A stretch of 64,000 nucleotides of DNA from Nesterenkonia sandarakina (GTDB lineage Bacteria; Actinomycetota; Actinomycetes; Actinomycetales; Micrococcaceae), in contig NZ_JACCFQ010000001.1 of the NCBI RefSeq assembly GCF_013410215.1, positions 1,612,001 to 1,676,000 on the forward strand. The letters are read 5' to 3'. A program made the position numbers and the translations under genes. Below are positions 43,491 through 52,336 of the stretch, one piece after another. How positions within the stretch are numbered: the first letter of the stretch is position 1; each line of letters starts with the position of its first letter. The notes under the pieces were generated by a model. The model was not told the origin of the DNA, did no database searches, and saw only the letters and a program-made list of their open reading frames with translations.

Positions 43491-45676
43491 GCCAGCCCGC
43501 CTTCTCCTCCAGCTCCTCCACCGGTCACGCCCTCTCCGCCACCCAGCTGGCTGCGGCCCCGCCCGAGGCGATCCTCGACGGGCTCGACGAGGAACAGCGA
43601 CTGGCCGCCTCCACGCTGACCGGCCCACTGTGCATCCTCGCCGGGGCCGGGACCGGCAAGACCCGCGCCATCACGCATCGAATCGCCTACGGGGTCCGCG
43701 CCGGGGTCTATGACCCGCACCGGCTGCTGGCGGTGACCTTCACCGCCCGGGCCGCCGCGGAGATGCGCTCCCGGCTCAGCTCGCTGGGCGCCCCCGGTGT
43801 CCAGGCCCGCACCTTCCACGCCGCCGCGCTGCGCCAGCTGCAGTACTTCTGGCCGATGGCGATCGGCGGAACCATGCCGCAGATCCTCGACCACAAGGTC
43901 CGGCTGCTGGCTGAGGCCGCGCGCCGTCTGCACGTGACCACCGACCGCGCCGCGCTGCGCGACCTCGCCAGTGAGATCGAATGGGCGAAGGTCTCCACGC
44001 TGACCCCGGAGTCCTATCTGGAGGTCGCCACCGCCGAAGGCGCCGGCCGGCCCGCGCCCGGGGGAGTGGACCACCGCACCTTCGCCAAGCTGTATCAGTC
44101 CTACGAGGACGTGAAGCTGGACAAGCATCTGATCGACTTCGAGGACGTGCTGCTGCTCAACGTGGGCATCCTGGAGGACGACGAGCGGGTGGCCGCCCAA
44201 GTGCGCCAGCAGTACCGGCATTTCGTGGTCGACGAATACCAGGACGTCTCCCCGCTGCAGCAGCGGATGCTGGACCTCTGGCTCGGCGGACGCGAGGAGA
44301 TCTGCGTGGTCGGCGACGCCGCGCAGACCATCTACTCCTTCACCGGCGCCACCCCTGACTACCTGCTGGGCTTCAAACGCCGCCACCCCGAGGCGAACCT
44401 GGTCAAACTGGTGCGGGACTACCGCTCCACCCCTGAGGTGGTGAAGCTGGCGAACTCGCTGCTCGCCGACCGCACCCGGGAGTCCGTGAAGCTCAGCGAC
44501 CCGGCGCCCTGGCCCGAGCCGCTGCAGCTGATCTCCCAGCGCGAGCGCGGCCCGGTCCCGAAGCTGATCCAGCACGCCGACGATGACACCGAGGCCGGCT
44601 GGATCGCCTCCGAGATCAAGGCGCTGCAGGACCACGGCGTGCCGCTCTCCGAGGTGGCCATCCTCTACCGCACCAACGGACAGTCCCAGGCCTTCGAGCA
44701 GAGCCTGGCCACCGCTGGGATCTCGTATCAGCTGCGCGGCTCGGAACGGTTCTTCTCCCGCCGCGAGGTCCGTGAGGCGCTCGCGGCGCTGCGCACCTCC
44801 TCGCTGGTCGACGACGCCGGGGACGCCGTGACCAAGAGCGTGCGCGACATCCTCTCCTCCCACGGCTACTCCGCGAAGGCTCCCGAGGCCACCGGCGCGG
44901 TCCGGGAACGCTGGGAGTCCATGGCGGCGCTGGTCGCACTCGCGGACCAGCTCTCCACCGAACGCGAAGATTTCACGATGCGCAGCTTCATCGCGGAGCT
45001 GGAGGACCGCTCCGCCGCGCAGCATGCCCCGACCGTGGAGGGGGTCACGCTGGCCTCGCTGCACTCCGCCAAGGGCCTGGAATGGGAGGCGGTGTTCCTC
45101 GCCGGGCTCTCCGAAGGCCTGATGCCGATCACCTTCGCCAAGACCCAGAAGGAGGTCGACGAGGAGCGCCGACTCTTCTACGTCGGGATCACGCGCGCCC
45201 GGAAGCATCTGTTCCTCTCCTCCGCGGCCTCCCGGCACACCGGGGGACGCGGCCGACGCACCCCCTCACGGTTCCTGCGCCCGCTGCGCAAGGAGATGGG
45301 GCTCGAAGAACCCGGCCGGAAGATCATCCCGGAGGCAGGGCTGAGCCCGAATGCCTCGGGGCGGAAGAAGAAGGCCTCCACCTGCTCCACCTGCGGGAAG
45401 GTGCTCACCAACGGCACCGAGGTCAAACGGCGGCGCTGCGAGAGCTGCCCCGCCCGCTACGACGAGGCGCTCTTCGAGAAGCTGCGCACCTGGCGAAGCG
45501 AGTATGCCAAAGAGCTCGAGGTGCCCGCCTTCGTGATCTTCACCGACGCCACCTTAGAGGTCATCGCCGAGCGCCGACCCACCTCCGACGAGGCGCTGCT
45601 GAAGGTCCCCGGCATCGGGGAGCGCAAGCTCGAGAAGCACGGCGACCGGCTCCGCGAGATCCTCAAAGAGGCCTGA
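43487..45676 (+). CDS. uvrD2: ATP-dependent DNA helicase UvrD2 with tetracysteine and HRDC domains
   Basis: Superfamily I 3'-5' helicase, 729 residues. Walker A AGAGTGKTR (52-60), LAVTFTARAAAEMRSR, motif II HFVVDEYQDVSP, GDAAQTIYSFTGA, motif V SLHSAKGLEWEAVFL, and VGITRARK. C-terminally, four cysteines (633, 636, 651, 654) form the tetracysteine motif and residues from about 655 form an HRDC domain (VPGIGERKLEKHG). This architecture is that of mycobacterial UvrD2, which is essential there. ATGA overlap with nudC fixes the start. The gene converges with a peptidase gene across a 75-bp palindrome. Confidence 0.93.
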   Translation: MSQPAFSSSSSTGHALSATQLAAAPPEAILDGLDEEQRLAASTLTGPLCILAGAGTGKTRAITHRIAYGVRAGVYDPHRLLAVTFTARAAAEMRSRLSSLGAPGVQARTFHAAALRQLQYFWPMAIGGTMPQILDHKVRLLAEAARRLHVTTDRAALRDLASEIEWAKVSTLTPESYLEVATAEGAGRPAPGGVDHRTFAKLYQSYEDVKLDKHLIDFEDVLLLNVGILEDDERVAAQVRQQYRHFVVDEYQDVSPLQQRMLDLWLGGREEICVVGDAAQTIYSFTGATPDYLLGFKRRHPEANLVKLVRDYRSTPEVVKLANSLLADRTRESVKLSDPAPWPEPLQLISQRERGPVPKLIQHADDDTEAGWIASEIKALQDHGVPLSEVAILYRTNGQSQAFEQSLATAGISYQLRGSERFFSRREVREALAALRTSSLVDDAGDAVTKSVRDILSSHGYSAKAPEATGAVRERWESMAALVALADQLSTEREDFTMRSFIAELEDRSAAQHAPTVEGVTLASLHSAKGLEWEAVFLAGLSEGLMPITFAKTQKEVDEERRLFYVGITRARKHLFLSSAASRHTGGRGRRTPSRFLRPLRKEMGLEEPGRKIIPEAGLSPNASGRKKKASTCSTCGKVLTNGTEVKRRRCESCPARYDEALFEKLRTWRSEYAKELEVPAFVIFTDATLEVIAERRPTSDEALLKVPGIGERKLEKHGDRLREILKEA

Positions 45677-45697
45677 CCCGCGCGGTCCCTCCGTCTG

Positions 45698-45772
45698 GCG
45701 TTTTACCGGGCCTTCCGTGAAATACCGGCCGGACGGTGGTCTCGGTAGATCACGGAGAGCCCGGTAAAACGC
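45698..45772. repeat. 75-bp palindromic element, copy 1 (uvrD2/peptidase convergent gap)
   Basis: Perfect 14-bp arms GCGTTTTACCGGGC (45698-45711) and GCCCGGTAAAACGC (45759-45772), with imperfect pairing continuing inward (TTCCGTGA against TCACGGAG). A second, ungapped 75-bp copy lies at 48795-48869. It may act as a bidirectional terminator or a REP-like element. Confidence 0.85.
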
Positions 45773-45786
45773 GAAAGGGGGCGGGG

Positions 45787-46932
45787 CTACTCGGTGAGCA
45801 TGCCCGCCAGCAGGGCTGTCTGCGGAGCGATCCCGGAGATCAGGATGTGCTCGTGCCAGGCGTGGGGACCTTCGCCGACGGCGCCGAGCCCGTCCAGCAC
45901 CGGCAGTCCCAGCGCAGAGATGAAGTTCGCGTCCGAGGCGCCGCCGACCATCCGCGGGGCCAGCTCACGCCCCAGCGCGGCAGCGACCTGCTTGAGCTGC
46001 GCCATCGCAGCCTCCGAGGCGGGGGTGGGATTCATCGGCGGGCGGTTTGCATCCACGTCCAGCTCCAGACGCAGCCGCTCATCGGAGCGGTAGGGCTCCG
46101 GCAGGCTCAGCGCGCGCAGCGCATCGGCCACCCGCTCCTGCTCGGCAGTCTCGGTGACCCGCACGTCGACCAGGCACTGCGCCTGACCTGCGACCACATT
46201 CCGGCCGGTCCCGCCCTGCAGGGTCCCGACGTTGACGGTGGTGCCCCGCTCCGGGGCGGCCAGGGCGACGATCTGCGGGACCAGCACGGCCAGTGCGTGC
46301 ACCGCGCTGGCGCCGTTCTCCGGCTCCAGCCCGGCGTGGGCCTCCACACCGTGGACCGTGACGTCGGCGAAGACCATGCCCTTCCGGCGGTCCTTCGGCT
46401 GCCCTGACGCGCTGGGCTCCGGGACCAGGGTCACCCGAGAATCCGCGGCGGCGGCCTCGATGACCGGACGCCCGGCCACCGAGCCGATCTCCTCATCCCC
46501 GGTCAGCAGCAGCCGCAGCGGCGCATGCGGGATCCCGGCGGAGCGCAGGGCGCGGACCGCCCAGAGGGTCTGCACGATCCCGAACTTCATGTCCAGCACC
46601 CCGGGCCCGGTCAACCGGTCACCCTCGATGCTCATCGGCCAGACGCTGAGGGTGCCCGCCGGCCAGACCGTGTCGTAATGGCACACCGAGGTCACCGGCT
46701 GCTCGGCCTCCACGGAGGAGCCTGGCCACCGCAGCTCCAGCACATCACCGAACGCACCGCCGGGGGTCCTCGCCTCATGCGCGGGCTCTCCCAGCCGCTC
46801 GCAGGCCAGCGCGCGGATCTCGGCGAGGCCGGCGTCGAGCAGGGTCTTGTCCTGACTCGGTGTCTCGCAGTGCACGATCCGCCGCAGATCCTCCAGCACG
46901 TCGTCGAGATGCTCGGTGATGAACTGCTCCAC
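45787..46932 (-). CDS. M20-family metallopeptidase (carboxypeptidase G2 / glutamate carboxypeptidase-like)
   Basis: Zinc exopeptidase probably releasing a C-terminal glutamate, as in folates or p-aminobenzoyl-glutamate. Metal and catalytic motifs: VCHYDTVWPAG, GPGVLDMKFG, LLTGDEEIGSVAGRP, and the C-terminal AWHEH. 381 residues from the GTG at 46932. That start has no ribosome site, whereas AAGGAGA lies 60 bp further upstream, 7 nt before an in-frame ATT (46992), so the true start may be that rare codon and the protein 401 residues. It is downstream of an AbgT-family transporter on the same strand, which supports uptake and cleavage of p-aminobenzoyl-glutamate or similar conjugates. Confidence 0.87.
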   Translation of the reverse strand: MEQFITEHLDDVLEDLRRIVHCETPSQDKTLLDAGLAEIRALACERLGEPAHEARTPGGAFGDVLELRWPGSSVEAEQPVTSVCHYDTVWPAGTLSVWPMSIEGDRLTGPGVLDMKFGIVQTLWAVRALRSAGIPHAPLRLLLTGDEEIGSVAGRPVIEAAAADSRVTLVPEPSASGQPKDRRKGMVFADVTVHGVEAHAGLEPENGASAVHALAVLVPQIVALAAPERGTTVNVGTLQGGTGRNVVAGQAQCLVDVRVTETAEQERVADALRALSLPEPYRSDERLRLELDVDANRPPMNPTPASEAAMAQLKQVAAALGRELAPRMVGGASDANFISALGLPVLDGLGAVGEGPHAWHEHILISGIAPQTALLAGMLTE

Positions 46933-47037
46933 GGTACGCAGCCCAGCTGCGCTCGGGGCGGGCGTGTCGGCGCGTGTCAGGTTCTCAGGAATGATGGGTC
47001 TCCTTCTTCGAGGTGAGCGGGTGTACAGGCGAGTCGA

Positions 47038-48660
47038 TCAGCGGACCGGGACCCCAGGGCCCAGCGGAATCCCGATCGCCCACCACAGCATGAAGAACAG
47101 GAACCAGGAGACCAGGAGTGCGACCGCCACCGGCAGTGTCAGTGAGATCAGTGTGCCCACCCCGGCCTTCGGGTAGTAGCGCTGCAGGTAGCCCAGCACC
47201 AGCGCGAAATAGGGGCTCATCGGGGAGATGATGTTCGTGGGGGAGTCCCCGATCCGGAAGAGCATCTGGGTGACCTCCGGGGAGGTGCCCACCAGCATCA
47301 GCATCGGCACCAGCACCGGGGCCATCAGGGTGTACTGCGCGGAGCCGGAGGTGATCGCGAAGTTGAAGGTGGCCACCAGCAGCACCACCCCGGCGAAGAG
47401 CACCCCGGCGGGCAGGTCCAGCTGCTCGAGCACCTGGGCGCCCTCGATGGCCAGCACGGTGCCCATGTTCGACCAGCCGAAGTAGGCGATGAACTGCGCG
47501 GCGGCGAAGAAGAGCACGATGACCCCGGAGAGCTCCTTGATCGAGCGTGCCATCAGCTCGGGGATGTCGCCGGGTCGGGTGATCGTGCCGGCCTTGATGC
47601 CGTAGGTGATGCCCACGACCAGGAACGCCAGCGCGATCGGCACGGCCACGTCGGTCAGCAGGGCAGACTCCAGGACGTCGGAGCCCTCTCCGCGGAAGGG
47701 TGACGCCGGGAGGAACAGCAGCGTGAAGTAGACGACCAGGAAGACCGCCAGGGCGAGGAGCGAGGCCTTCAGGGCGGAGACCTCACGGCGGCTGTAGCTC
47801 AGCAGCTCGGCGTCGTCGGTGATGGCGCCGTCTTCGGCGCTCTCGCGTCCAGCAGAGAGCACCGCCGTCGCCGCGCCGCCGGAGGCGTCCTCCTCATGGC
47901 GCATCCGTTCGGTCATCTTCACCAGCAGCACCTCGGTGACCAACGTGACCACCAGCGCGAGCACCACGGCAGAGGCGGCGGAGAAGAAGTAGTTCGCCAC
48001 CGGGGAGACCACGTAGTCCTCCTCGACCAACTGCGCGGCGGAGGTGGAGATCCCGGCGAGCAGCGGATCGCTGGCGGTGATCAGCAGTGAGGCGTTGTAC
48101 CCGGCCGAGGCGGCCCCGAAGGCGACGACGGCGCCCAGGACCGCCGAGCGGCCGCTGGCCTTGAAGGCCGCCGCGGCGAGCGGGATCAGGATGACGTAGA
48201 TCGCATCGGAGGCGACGGATCCGGTGACCCCGGTCAGCGCGACCGTGAAGGTCAGCCATTTGCGGGAGACCCGGGAGACGATCACCCGGATGGCGGCCCC
48301 GATCAGCCCGGAACCTTCGGCGACCGCGACGCCGAGCATCACCGTGATGATCAGGCCCAGGGGTGGGAACGTCACGAAGTTCTCCACGGCGTCCGTGAGC
48401 ATCCGTTGGAAGCCCTCGGGGTTCAGCAGGCTCTGCACTGCGATGTACTCGCCGTCCGCGGGGTTCTCGGCGCCCAGACCGGAGGCCTCCAGGATCGCCG
48501 AGAAGACGACCACCACCACGGAGAGGATGACGAAAAGCCAGAACGGATGCGGCAGCAGGTTGCCGACCCGCTCGATCACCCGGAGCAGGCGCACCACCAC
48601 CCCGGCTCGACGCTCCTGCGGTGGACGCGGCTCCTGGTCGGTGACGCTCTGCTGGGGCAT
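47038..48660 (-). CDS. AbgT-family transporter (p-aminobenzoyl-glutamate type)
   Basis: 540-residue integral membrane protein with about 11-13 hydrophobic helices. Family signatures: VIERVGNLLPHPFWLF at the start, LTGVTGSVASDAIYVILIP, FGAASAGYNASLLI, and the C-terminal IGDSPTNIISPMSPYFALV. Known members import p-aminobenzoyl-glutamate or export sulfonamide-type drugs. ATG 48660 follows GGGAAG; a TTG at 48717 would add 19 polar residues. An M20 carboxypeptidase follows 105 bp later, the usual partner for use of the imported dipeptide. Confidence 0.9.
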   Translation of the reverse strand: MPQQSVTDQEPRPPQERRAGVVVRLLRVIERVGNLLPHPFWLFVILSVVVVVFSAILEASGLGAENPADGEYIAVQSLLNPEGFQRMLTDAVENFVTFPPLGLIITVMLGVAVAEGSGLIGAAIRVIVSRVSRKWLTFTVALTGVTGSVASDAIYVILIPLAAAAFKASGRSAVLGAVVAFGAASAGYNASLLITASDPLLAGISTSAAQLVEEDYVVSPVANYFFSAASAVVLALVVTLVTEVLLVKMTERMRHEEDASGGAATAVLSAGRESAEDGAITDDAELLSYSRREVSALKASLLALAVFLVVYFTLLFLPASPFRGEGSDVLESALLTDVAVPIALAFLVVGITYGIKAGTITRPGDIPELMARSIKELSGVIVLFFAAAQFIAYFGWSNMGTVLAIEGAQVLEQLDLPAGVLFAGVVLLVATFNFAITSGSAQYTLMAPVLVPMLMLVGTSPEVTQMLFRIGDSPTNIISPMSPYFALVLGYLQRYYPKAGVGTLISLTLPVAVALLVSWFLFFMLWWAIGIPLGPGVPVR

Positions 48661-48794
48661 CTGCTTCCCATCTGCCCGCTCGATCTGAGGAGGGACTTCG
48701 TGGTCGGATCCGGGCAACGAGCGGTCAGTCTAGTTCAGGGCCGGTTGCCTGGGCATTGCCCCAAAAGTCCTCAGTTCTGCCGTTCTACAGTCCT

Positions 48795-48869
48795 CAGTTC
48801 TACCGGGCATTGCGAGGTCTACCCGCTGAACCGTCGCCCCGGTAGGTCACGTACGCCCCGGTAAAACGG
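48795..48869. repeat. 75-bp palindromic element, copy 2
   Basis: Aligns without gaps to 45698-45772. The last 30 bases (GGTAGGTCACG...CCCCGGTAAAACGGG, 48841-48870) match 24 of 30 positions, and the left arm keeps TTCTACCGGGC. The arms are less perfectly complementary than in copy 1. It lies between the AbgT gene's upstream side and the 3' end of the M48-like protease gene. Confidence 0.75.
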
Positions 48870-48895
48870 GAGAGAGGGGAGGGGGAGGGGAGGGC

Positions 48896-49435
48896 TCAGC
48901 TTGCGTTGCGGTCCGCCCAGCTGACCCCGGCGAGGAACGCGTCTGCCTCCCCGGTGCGCGGGTACTTCGCCACCAGGTCCTTGAAGCGCGGCCCATGACC
49001 GGGTTCGATCAGGTGCGCAAGCTCGTGGACCAGCACCGAATCCTGGACCCAGGCGGGCATCTCGCGCAGCCGCGAAGAGAGCCGAATGGTCCCGGTGGTC
49101 GAGGTCGTGGAGCCCCAGCGCTGATGCTGCTGGGTCGACCAGCTCACCGCCTCAGGCTGCGGGACCCCGTCGAAGTAGCGCGTCGAGAGGGCGCGCGCAC
49201 GCTGCAGCAGTTCCTCGTCGCTGCGAGGCCGCCGCGCCGCCCGCCGGGCGAGCTTCTTCTGGAACGCCCGGGCATGGTCCTCGACCTCACGCTGGCTCAG
49301 CCGCACCGGGACCCGCAGCCGCAGAGTCCCGGCCACCTGATCCGCGGTGATCGTCCGGGTGCGGCGGGCCGAGCGGACCACCAGCACCTCGTGCCCATCC
49401 ACCGTGATCTGCTGTTGAAGCTGCCGCGACGCCAT
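48896..49435 (-). CDS. YgjP/DUF45-type M48-like metallopeptidase
   Basis: 179 residues with a zinc-peptidase motif VHELAHLIEPGHGPRF (HELAH 137-141, third ligand His147) preceded by QRWGSTTSTTGTIRLSSRL, the typical DUF45 segment. The basic central region is KKLARRAARRPRS. ATG 49435 is used; no good ribosome site is visible, and sequence further upstream lacks similarity to the family's usual N terminus. Substrate unknown. It is divergent from the ThiF/TOMM-like gene, an arrangement I recall near uvrD2 in other Actinobacteria. Confidence 0.85.
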   Translation of the reverse strand: MASRQLQQQITVDGHEVLVVRSARRTRTITADQVAGTLRLRVPVRLSQREVEDHARAFQKKLARRAARRPRSDEELLQRARALSTRYFDGVPQPEAVSWSTQQHQRWGSTTSTTGTIRLSSRLREMPAWVQDSVLVHELAHLIEPGHGPRFKDLVAKYPRTGEADAFLAGVSWADRNAS

Positions 49436-49508
49436 GAGAAGGAGCCTAGCCCGGCCCGAGACTGTGGAAAACCCAGCCAGGGCTGCGCAGGCTTGGCACC
49501 ATAAGGAC

Positions 49509-50582
49509 ATGGACGCTTGGGCCGCGCTCGCGGAATGGGAAGACATCTTGGTGCTGGATCAGCGCACGGTCCAGCTCGGCGCCGAGGACCGTGCCGTGAG
49601 GATCATCGGACCCGCCCAGCAGACGCTGAGGCGACTCCAGGAGCGCACCAGCAGCCCCTCCGAGGAGGCGGTTGAGAACGACGGCGCCGCCCAGCTCCCC
49701 GACACAACCGCCCCTCGTGCCCCCTTCCCACCGGGAGACGGCCCCGCGGTCCGGGTGCGCGCCCGCCGTGGACTCGCTGCTGTACTCATCGAGGGACTGC
49801 CCCGCCCCGCTGCCCTGCTCGCCGAGCAGCTGACCCTGCTGAAGCTGGGTGCGCTGCTGCTGCATGATGAGCACCCGGTGGATCGCCACGACGTATCGTC
49901 CGGGTACCCCGCCGCTGCGGTGGGGCACTCCCGGGCCAGCGCGGTGCGCCGACTCTGCCTGCGCCAGGACCCCGAGGCCGTGGTCCTGCTCTGCTCCGTG
50001 GCCACCGCGCCTGCCACCCCTCCCGCCGCCGCCATCCCTCCCGCAACCCCCGCCCCCGCAACACGTCCCGCCGCATCCCGGCCGCAGGAACCGGTGGATG
50101 TCCACGTGATCTTCGCGCGCCGCGCCGTCGCCCCGAGTCGCCTGCTCGACGCCGCGGCCACCGCCCAGCTGGTGCTTCCCGTGGTGCAGGAGCGCGGCCA
50201 GTGGCGGATCGGGCCGCTGCTCAGCCGCGCACACGGACCGTGTCCCCGGTGCCTGCTGCTGCACGGCCGCGCGGAGGACCCTTACTGGGAGGCGGTGCAG
50301 ACCGCCCTCGCAACAGAATCCGCGCCACCCCGCAACCCCACCGCGACACCTGCGACCCTGGGAGCACCGCCCCTGGTGGAGTCCCCGACCTCGGGTGCGC
50401 CACAGTGCGCCGCGGTCCTCGCGAGCCTGATCACCCGAGAGATCCAGCTCGCGATCGATGCTGAGTTCACGCCGCAGACCGCCACCCGGGTGATCACCGT
50501 CTCCACGCAGACCGGACAGCTGGATCTGCATCCGGTGCAGCCGCACCCGGAATGTGACTGCCGGCTGCACGCCACCGGCTAG
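49509..50582 (+). CDS. Divergent ThiF / TOMM-cyclodehydratase-like protein
   Basis: 357 residues, Ala/Pro-rich. The segment RIGPLLSRAHGPCPRCLLLHGRAEDPYWEAV matches what I recall of ThiF-family or thiazole/oxazole-modified peptide (TOMM) precursor-binding proteins, where this CxxC pairs with a C-terminal Cys pair (here PECDCRLH) to bind zinc. No glycine-rich nucleotide motif of an E1-like enzyme is visible and the middle is broken by an ATPATPPAAAIPPATPAP-type linker, so adenylation activity is doubtful. No precursor peptide was found nearby. Start ATG 49509 follows AAGGA closely. It precedes the DUF2342 gene by 169 bp. Confidence 0.55.
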   Translation: MDAWAALAEWEDILVLDQRTVQLGAEDRAVRIIGPAQQTLRRLQERTSSPSEEAVENDGAAQLPDTTAPRAPFPPGDGPAVRVRARRGLAAVLIEGLPRPAALLAEQLTLLKLGALLLHDEHPVDRHDVSSGYPAAAVGHSRASAVRRLCLRQDPEAVVLLCSVATAPATPPAAAIPPATPAPATRPAASRPQEPVDVHVIFARRAVAPSRLLDAAATAQLVLPVVQERGQWRIGPLLSRAHGPCPRCLLLHGRAEDPYWEAVQTALATESAPPRNPTATPATLGAPPLVESPTSGAPQCAAVLASLITREIQLAIDAEFTPQTATRVITVSTQTGQLDLHPVQPHPECDCRLHATG

Positions 50583-50751
50583 ACCCTGCAGAGACCACCC
50601 GAGTCGCAGGAAAGCTCCGCCGGTCATCGTCAATGCAGACCGAAGACTTCATCCGGTGGCGAACTGACCGCGCCCATACAGACAGCACCGAGCCAGCGTG
50701 GATACGCTGGAATCTCTCAGGCCGAACCAGGATCACCACAGGGAGCGTCCG

Positions 50752-52296
50752 ATGAGCCAGAACAACTCCGGCAACAACGACCAGGGCAACGGGGAAGACC
50801 CACGTGACCCCATGGAGGAGTTCTTCAAACAGCTCTTCGGCGGGCAGATGCCCGGTCAGACCCCCGGCGAGGACGCCGAAGCCGACGACGCAACCAAGCG
50901 CGGCCCCAGCATCGGCTTCACCGGCACCCCCGGCGCAGGCGGCGCGGCAGGCACTGGCGACCAGGGCGGGTTCCCCGGCTTCCCTCCCGGCTTCGACCCC
51001 TCGCAGATCCCCGGCATGGCGGATATGAACCCGCAGATGATGCAGCAGATCATGGGTCAGGTGCAGTCCATGTTCTCGGCCATGCAGAACCCCTCCGAGG
51101 AGGACAAGGGCCCGGTGAACTGGTCCATGGCTCGCCAGGCAGCGCGCCAGGCCGCCGCCGGGGATGATCCCAGCGTCTCCGCAGCCGAGCGCAAGGAGAT
51201 CGACGACGCCCTGCGCCTGGCTGACATGTGGCTCGATGGGGCCACCAGCTTTGAGAGTGCCGGACAGATCGGTCAGGCCTGGTCCCGCGCGCAGTGGGTC
51301 GAGGAGACCTTCGAGTCCTGGAAGCGGCTCACCGAACCGGTGGCGGAATCGGTCGCCAAGGCGCTGGGCAGCGCCATGAAGGATCAGCTCGGAGAGTCCG
51401 GATCGGGCCTTCCCCCGGAGCTGGAGTCCATGATGGGCGGCGCCGGGGCGCAGCAGATCACCGGCATGATCGAGTCCATGGGCGGGATGGCCTTCGGCAT
51501 GCAGCTGGGCCAGGCCGTGGGTGCGCTCGCCAAGGAGGTCGTCTCCTCCTCGGACACCGGGCTTCCGCTGGCCGGTCACACGACCGCCCTGCTGCCCAAG
51601 AACGTGAGCGAGTTCGGCAAGGGCCTCAGCGTGGACAAGCGCGAGGTGCTGCTCTACCTGGCGCTGCGCGAGGCCGCCCGGATGCGCCTGTTCATCAACG
51701 CGCCCTGGCTGGAGCAGGACCTCTTCAACGCGGTCGGTCAGTACGCAGCCGGCATCCACATCGATATGGGTCGGATCGAAGAGGCCGCCAGCCAGATGGA
51801 CCCCAGCAACCCTGAGGCGATGAACTCCATCCTCGGCGAGGGCCTCTTCCCGGAGGAGCGGACCCCCATGCAGGAGGCCGCGCTCAAACGCATCGAGACC
51901 ACTCTGGCGCTGGTCGAGGGATGGGTGGACGACGTCGTCACCCAGGCCGCCGAGCATCTGGAGTCGATGTCCCGGCTGCGCGAGACCATGAACCGCCGCC
52001 GCGCCTCCGGAGGTCCGGCCGAGGACACCTTCGCGGCGCTGGTCGGACTGGAGCTGCGGCCGCGCCGGCTGCGCGACGCCGCCGCGCTGTGGGCGCACCT
52101 GCGCGAGACCGAAGGGATGTCCGGGCGCGACGACGTCTGGGGCCACCCCGACGTCCAGCCGGACGAGCAGGACCTCGACGATCCCACCGGATTCCAGCAG
52201 CGCCGCGCAGAGCGTCAGGAGGAGACCGCCAAGATCGACGAGGAGCTGCAGAAGCTGCTTGACGGCGGGTATGACGGCAAGTCCCCGGGGGCCTGA
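50752..52296 (+). CDS. DUF2342 family protein (annotated as zinc-dependent metalloprotease; Rv3195-like)
   Basis: 514 residues. The N-terminal 100 are Gly/Asn/Gln/Pro-rich (DPMEEFFKQLFGG...). The conserved part includes VNWSMARQAARQAA, SFESAGQIGQAWSRAQWVEETF, and LLYLALREAARMRLFINAPWLEQDL. Although this family is often labelled metalloprotease, no HExxH is present here; the equivalent site reads LREAAR, so zinc catalysis is not supported. ATG 50752 follows GGGAG. The gene order DUF2342-PDZ-Lon-UPF0182 parallels Rv3195-Rv3194c-Rv3193c of Mycobacterium tuberculosis. Confidence 0.85.
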   Translation: MSQNNSGNNDQGNGEDPRDPMEEFFKQLFGGQMPGQTPGEDAEADDATKRGPSIGFTGTPGAGGAAGTGDQGGFPGFPPGFDPSQIPGMADMNPQMMQQIMGQVQSMFSAMQNPSEEDKGPVNWSMARQAARQAAAGDDPSVSAAERKEIDDALRLADMWLDGATSFESAGQIGQAWSRAQWVEETFESWKRLTEPVAESVAKALGSAMKDQLGESGSGLPPELESMMGGAGAQQITGMIESMGGMAFGMQLGQAVGALAKEVVSSSDTGLPLAGHTTALLPKNVSEFGKGLSVDKREVLLYLALREAARMRLFINAPWLEQDLFNAVGQYAAGIHIDMGRIEEAASQMDPSNPEAMNSILGEGLFPEERTPMQEAALKRIETTLALVEGWVDDVVTQAAEHLESMSRLRETMNRRRASGGPAEDTFAALVGLELRPRRLRDAAALWAHLRETEGMSGRDDVWGHPDVQPDEQDLDDPTGFQQRRAERQEETAKIDEELQKLLDGGYDGKSPGA

Positions 52297-52336
52297 CGTC
52301 ATCTTCCTGTGCGGCTGGTCCCAGATGAGATGATGA

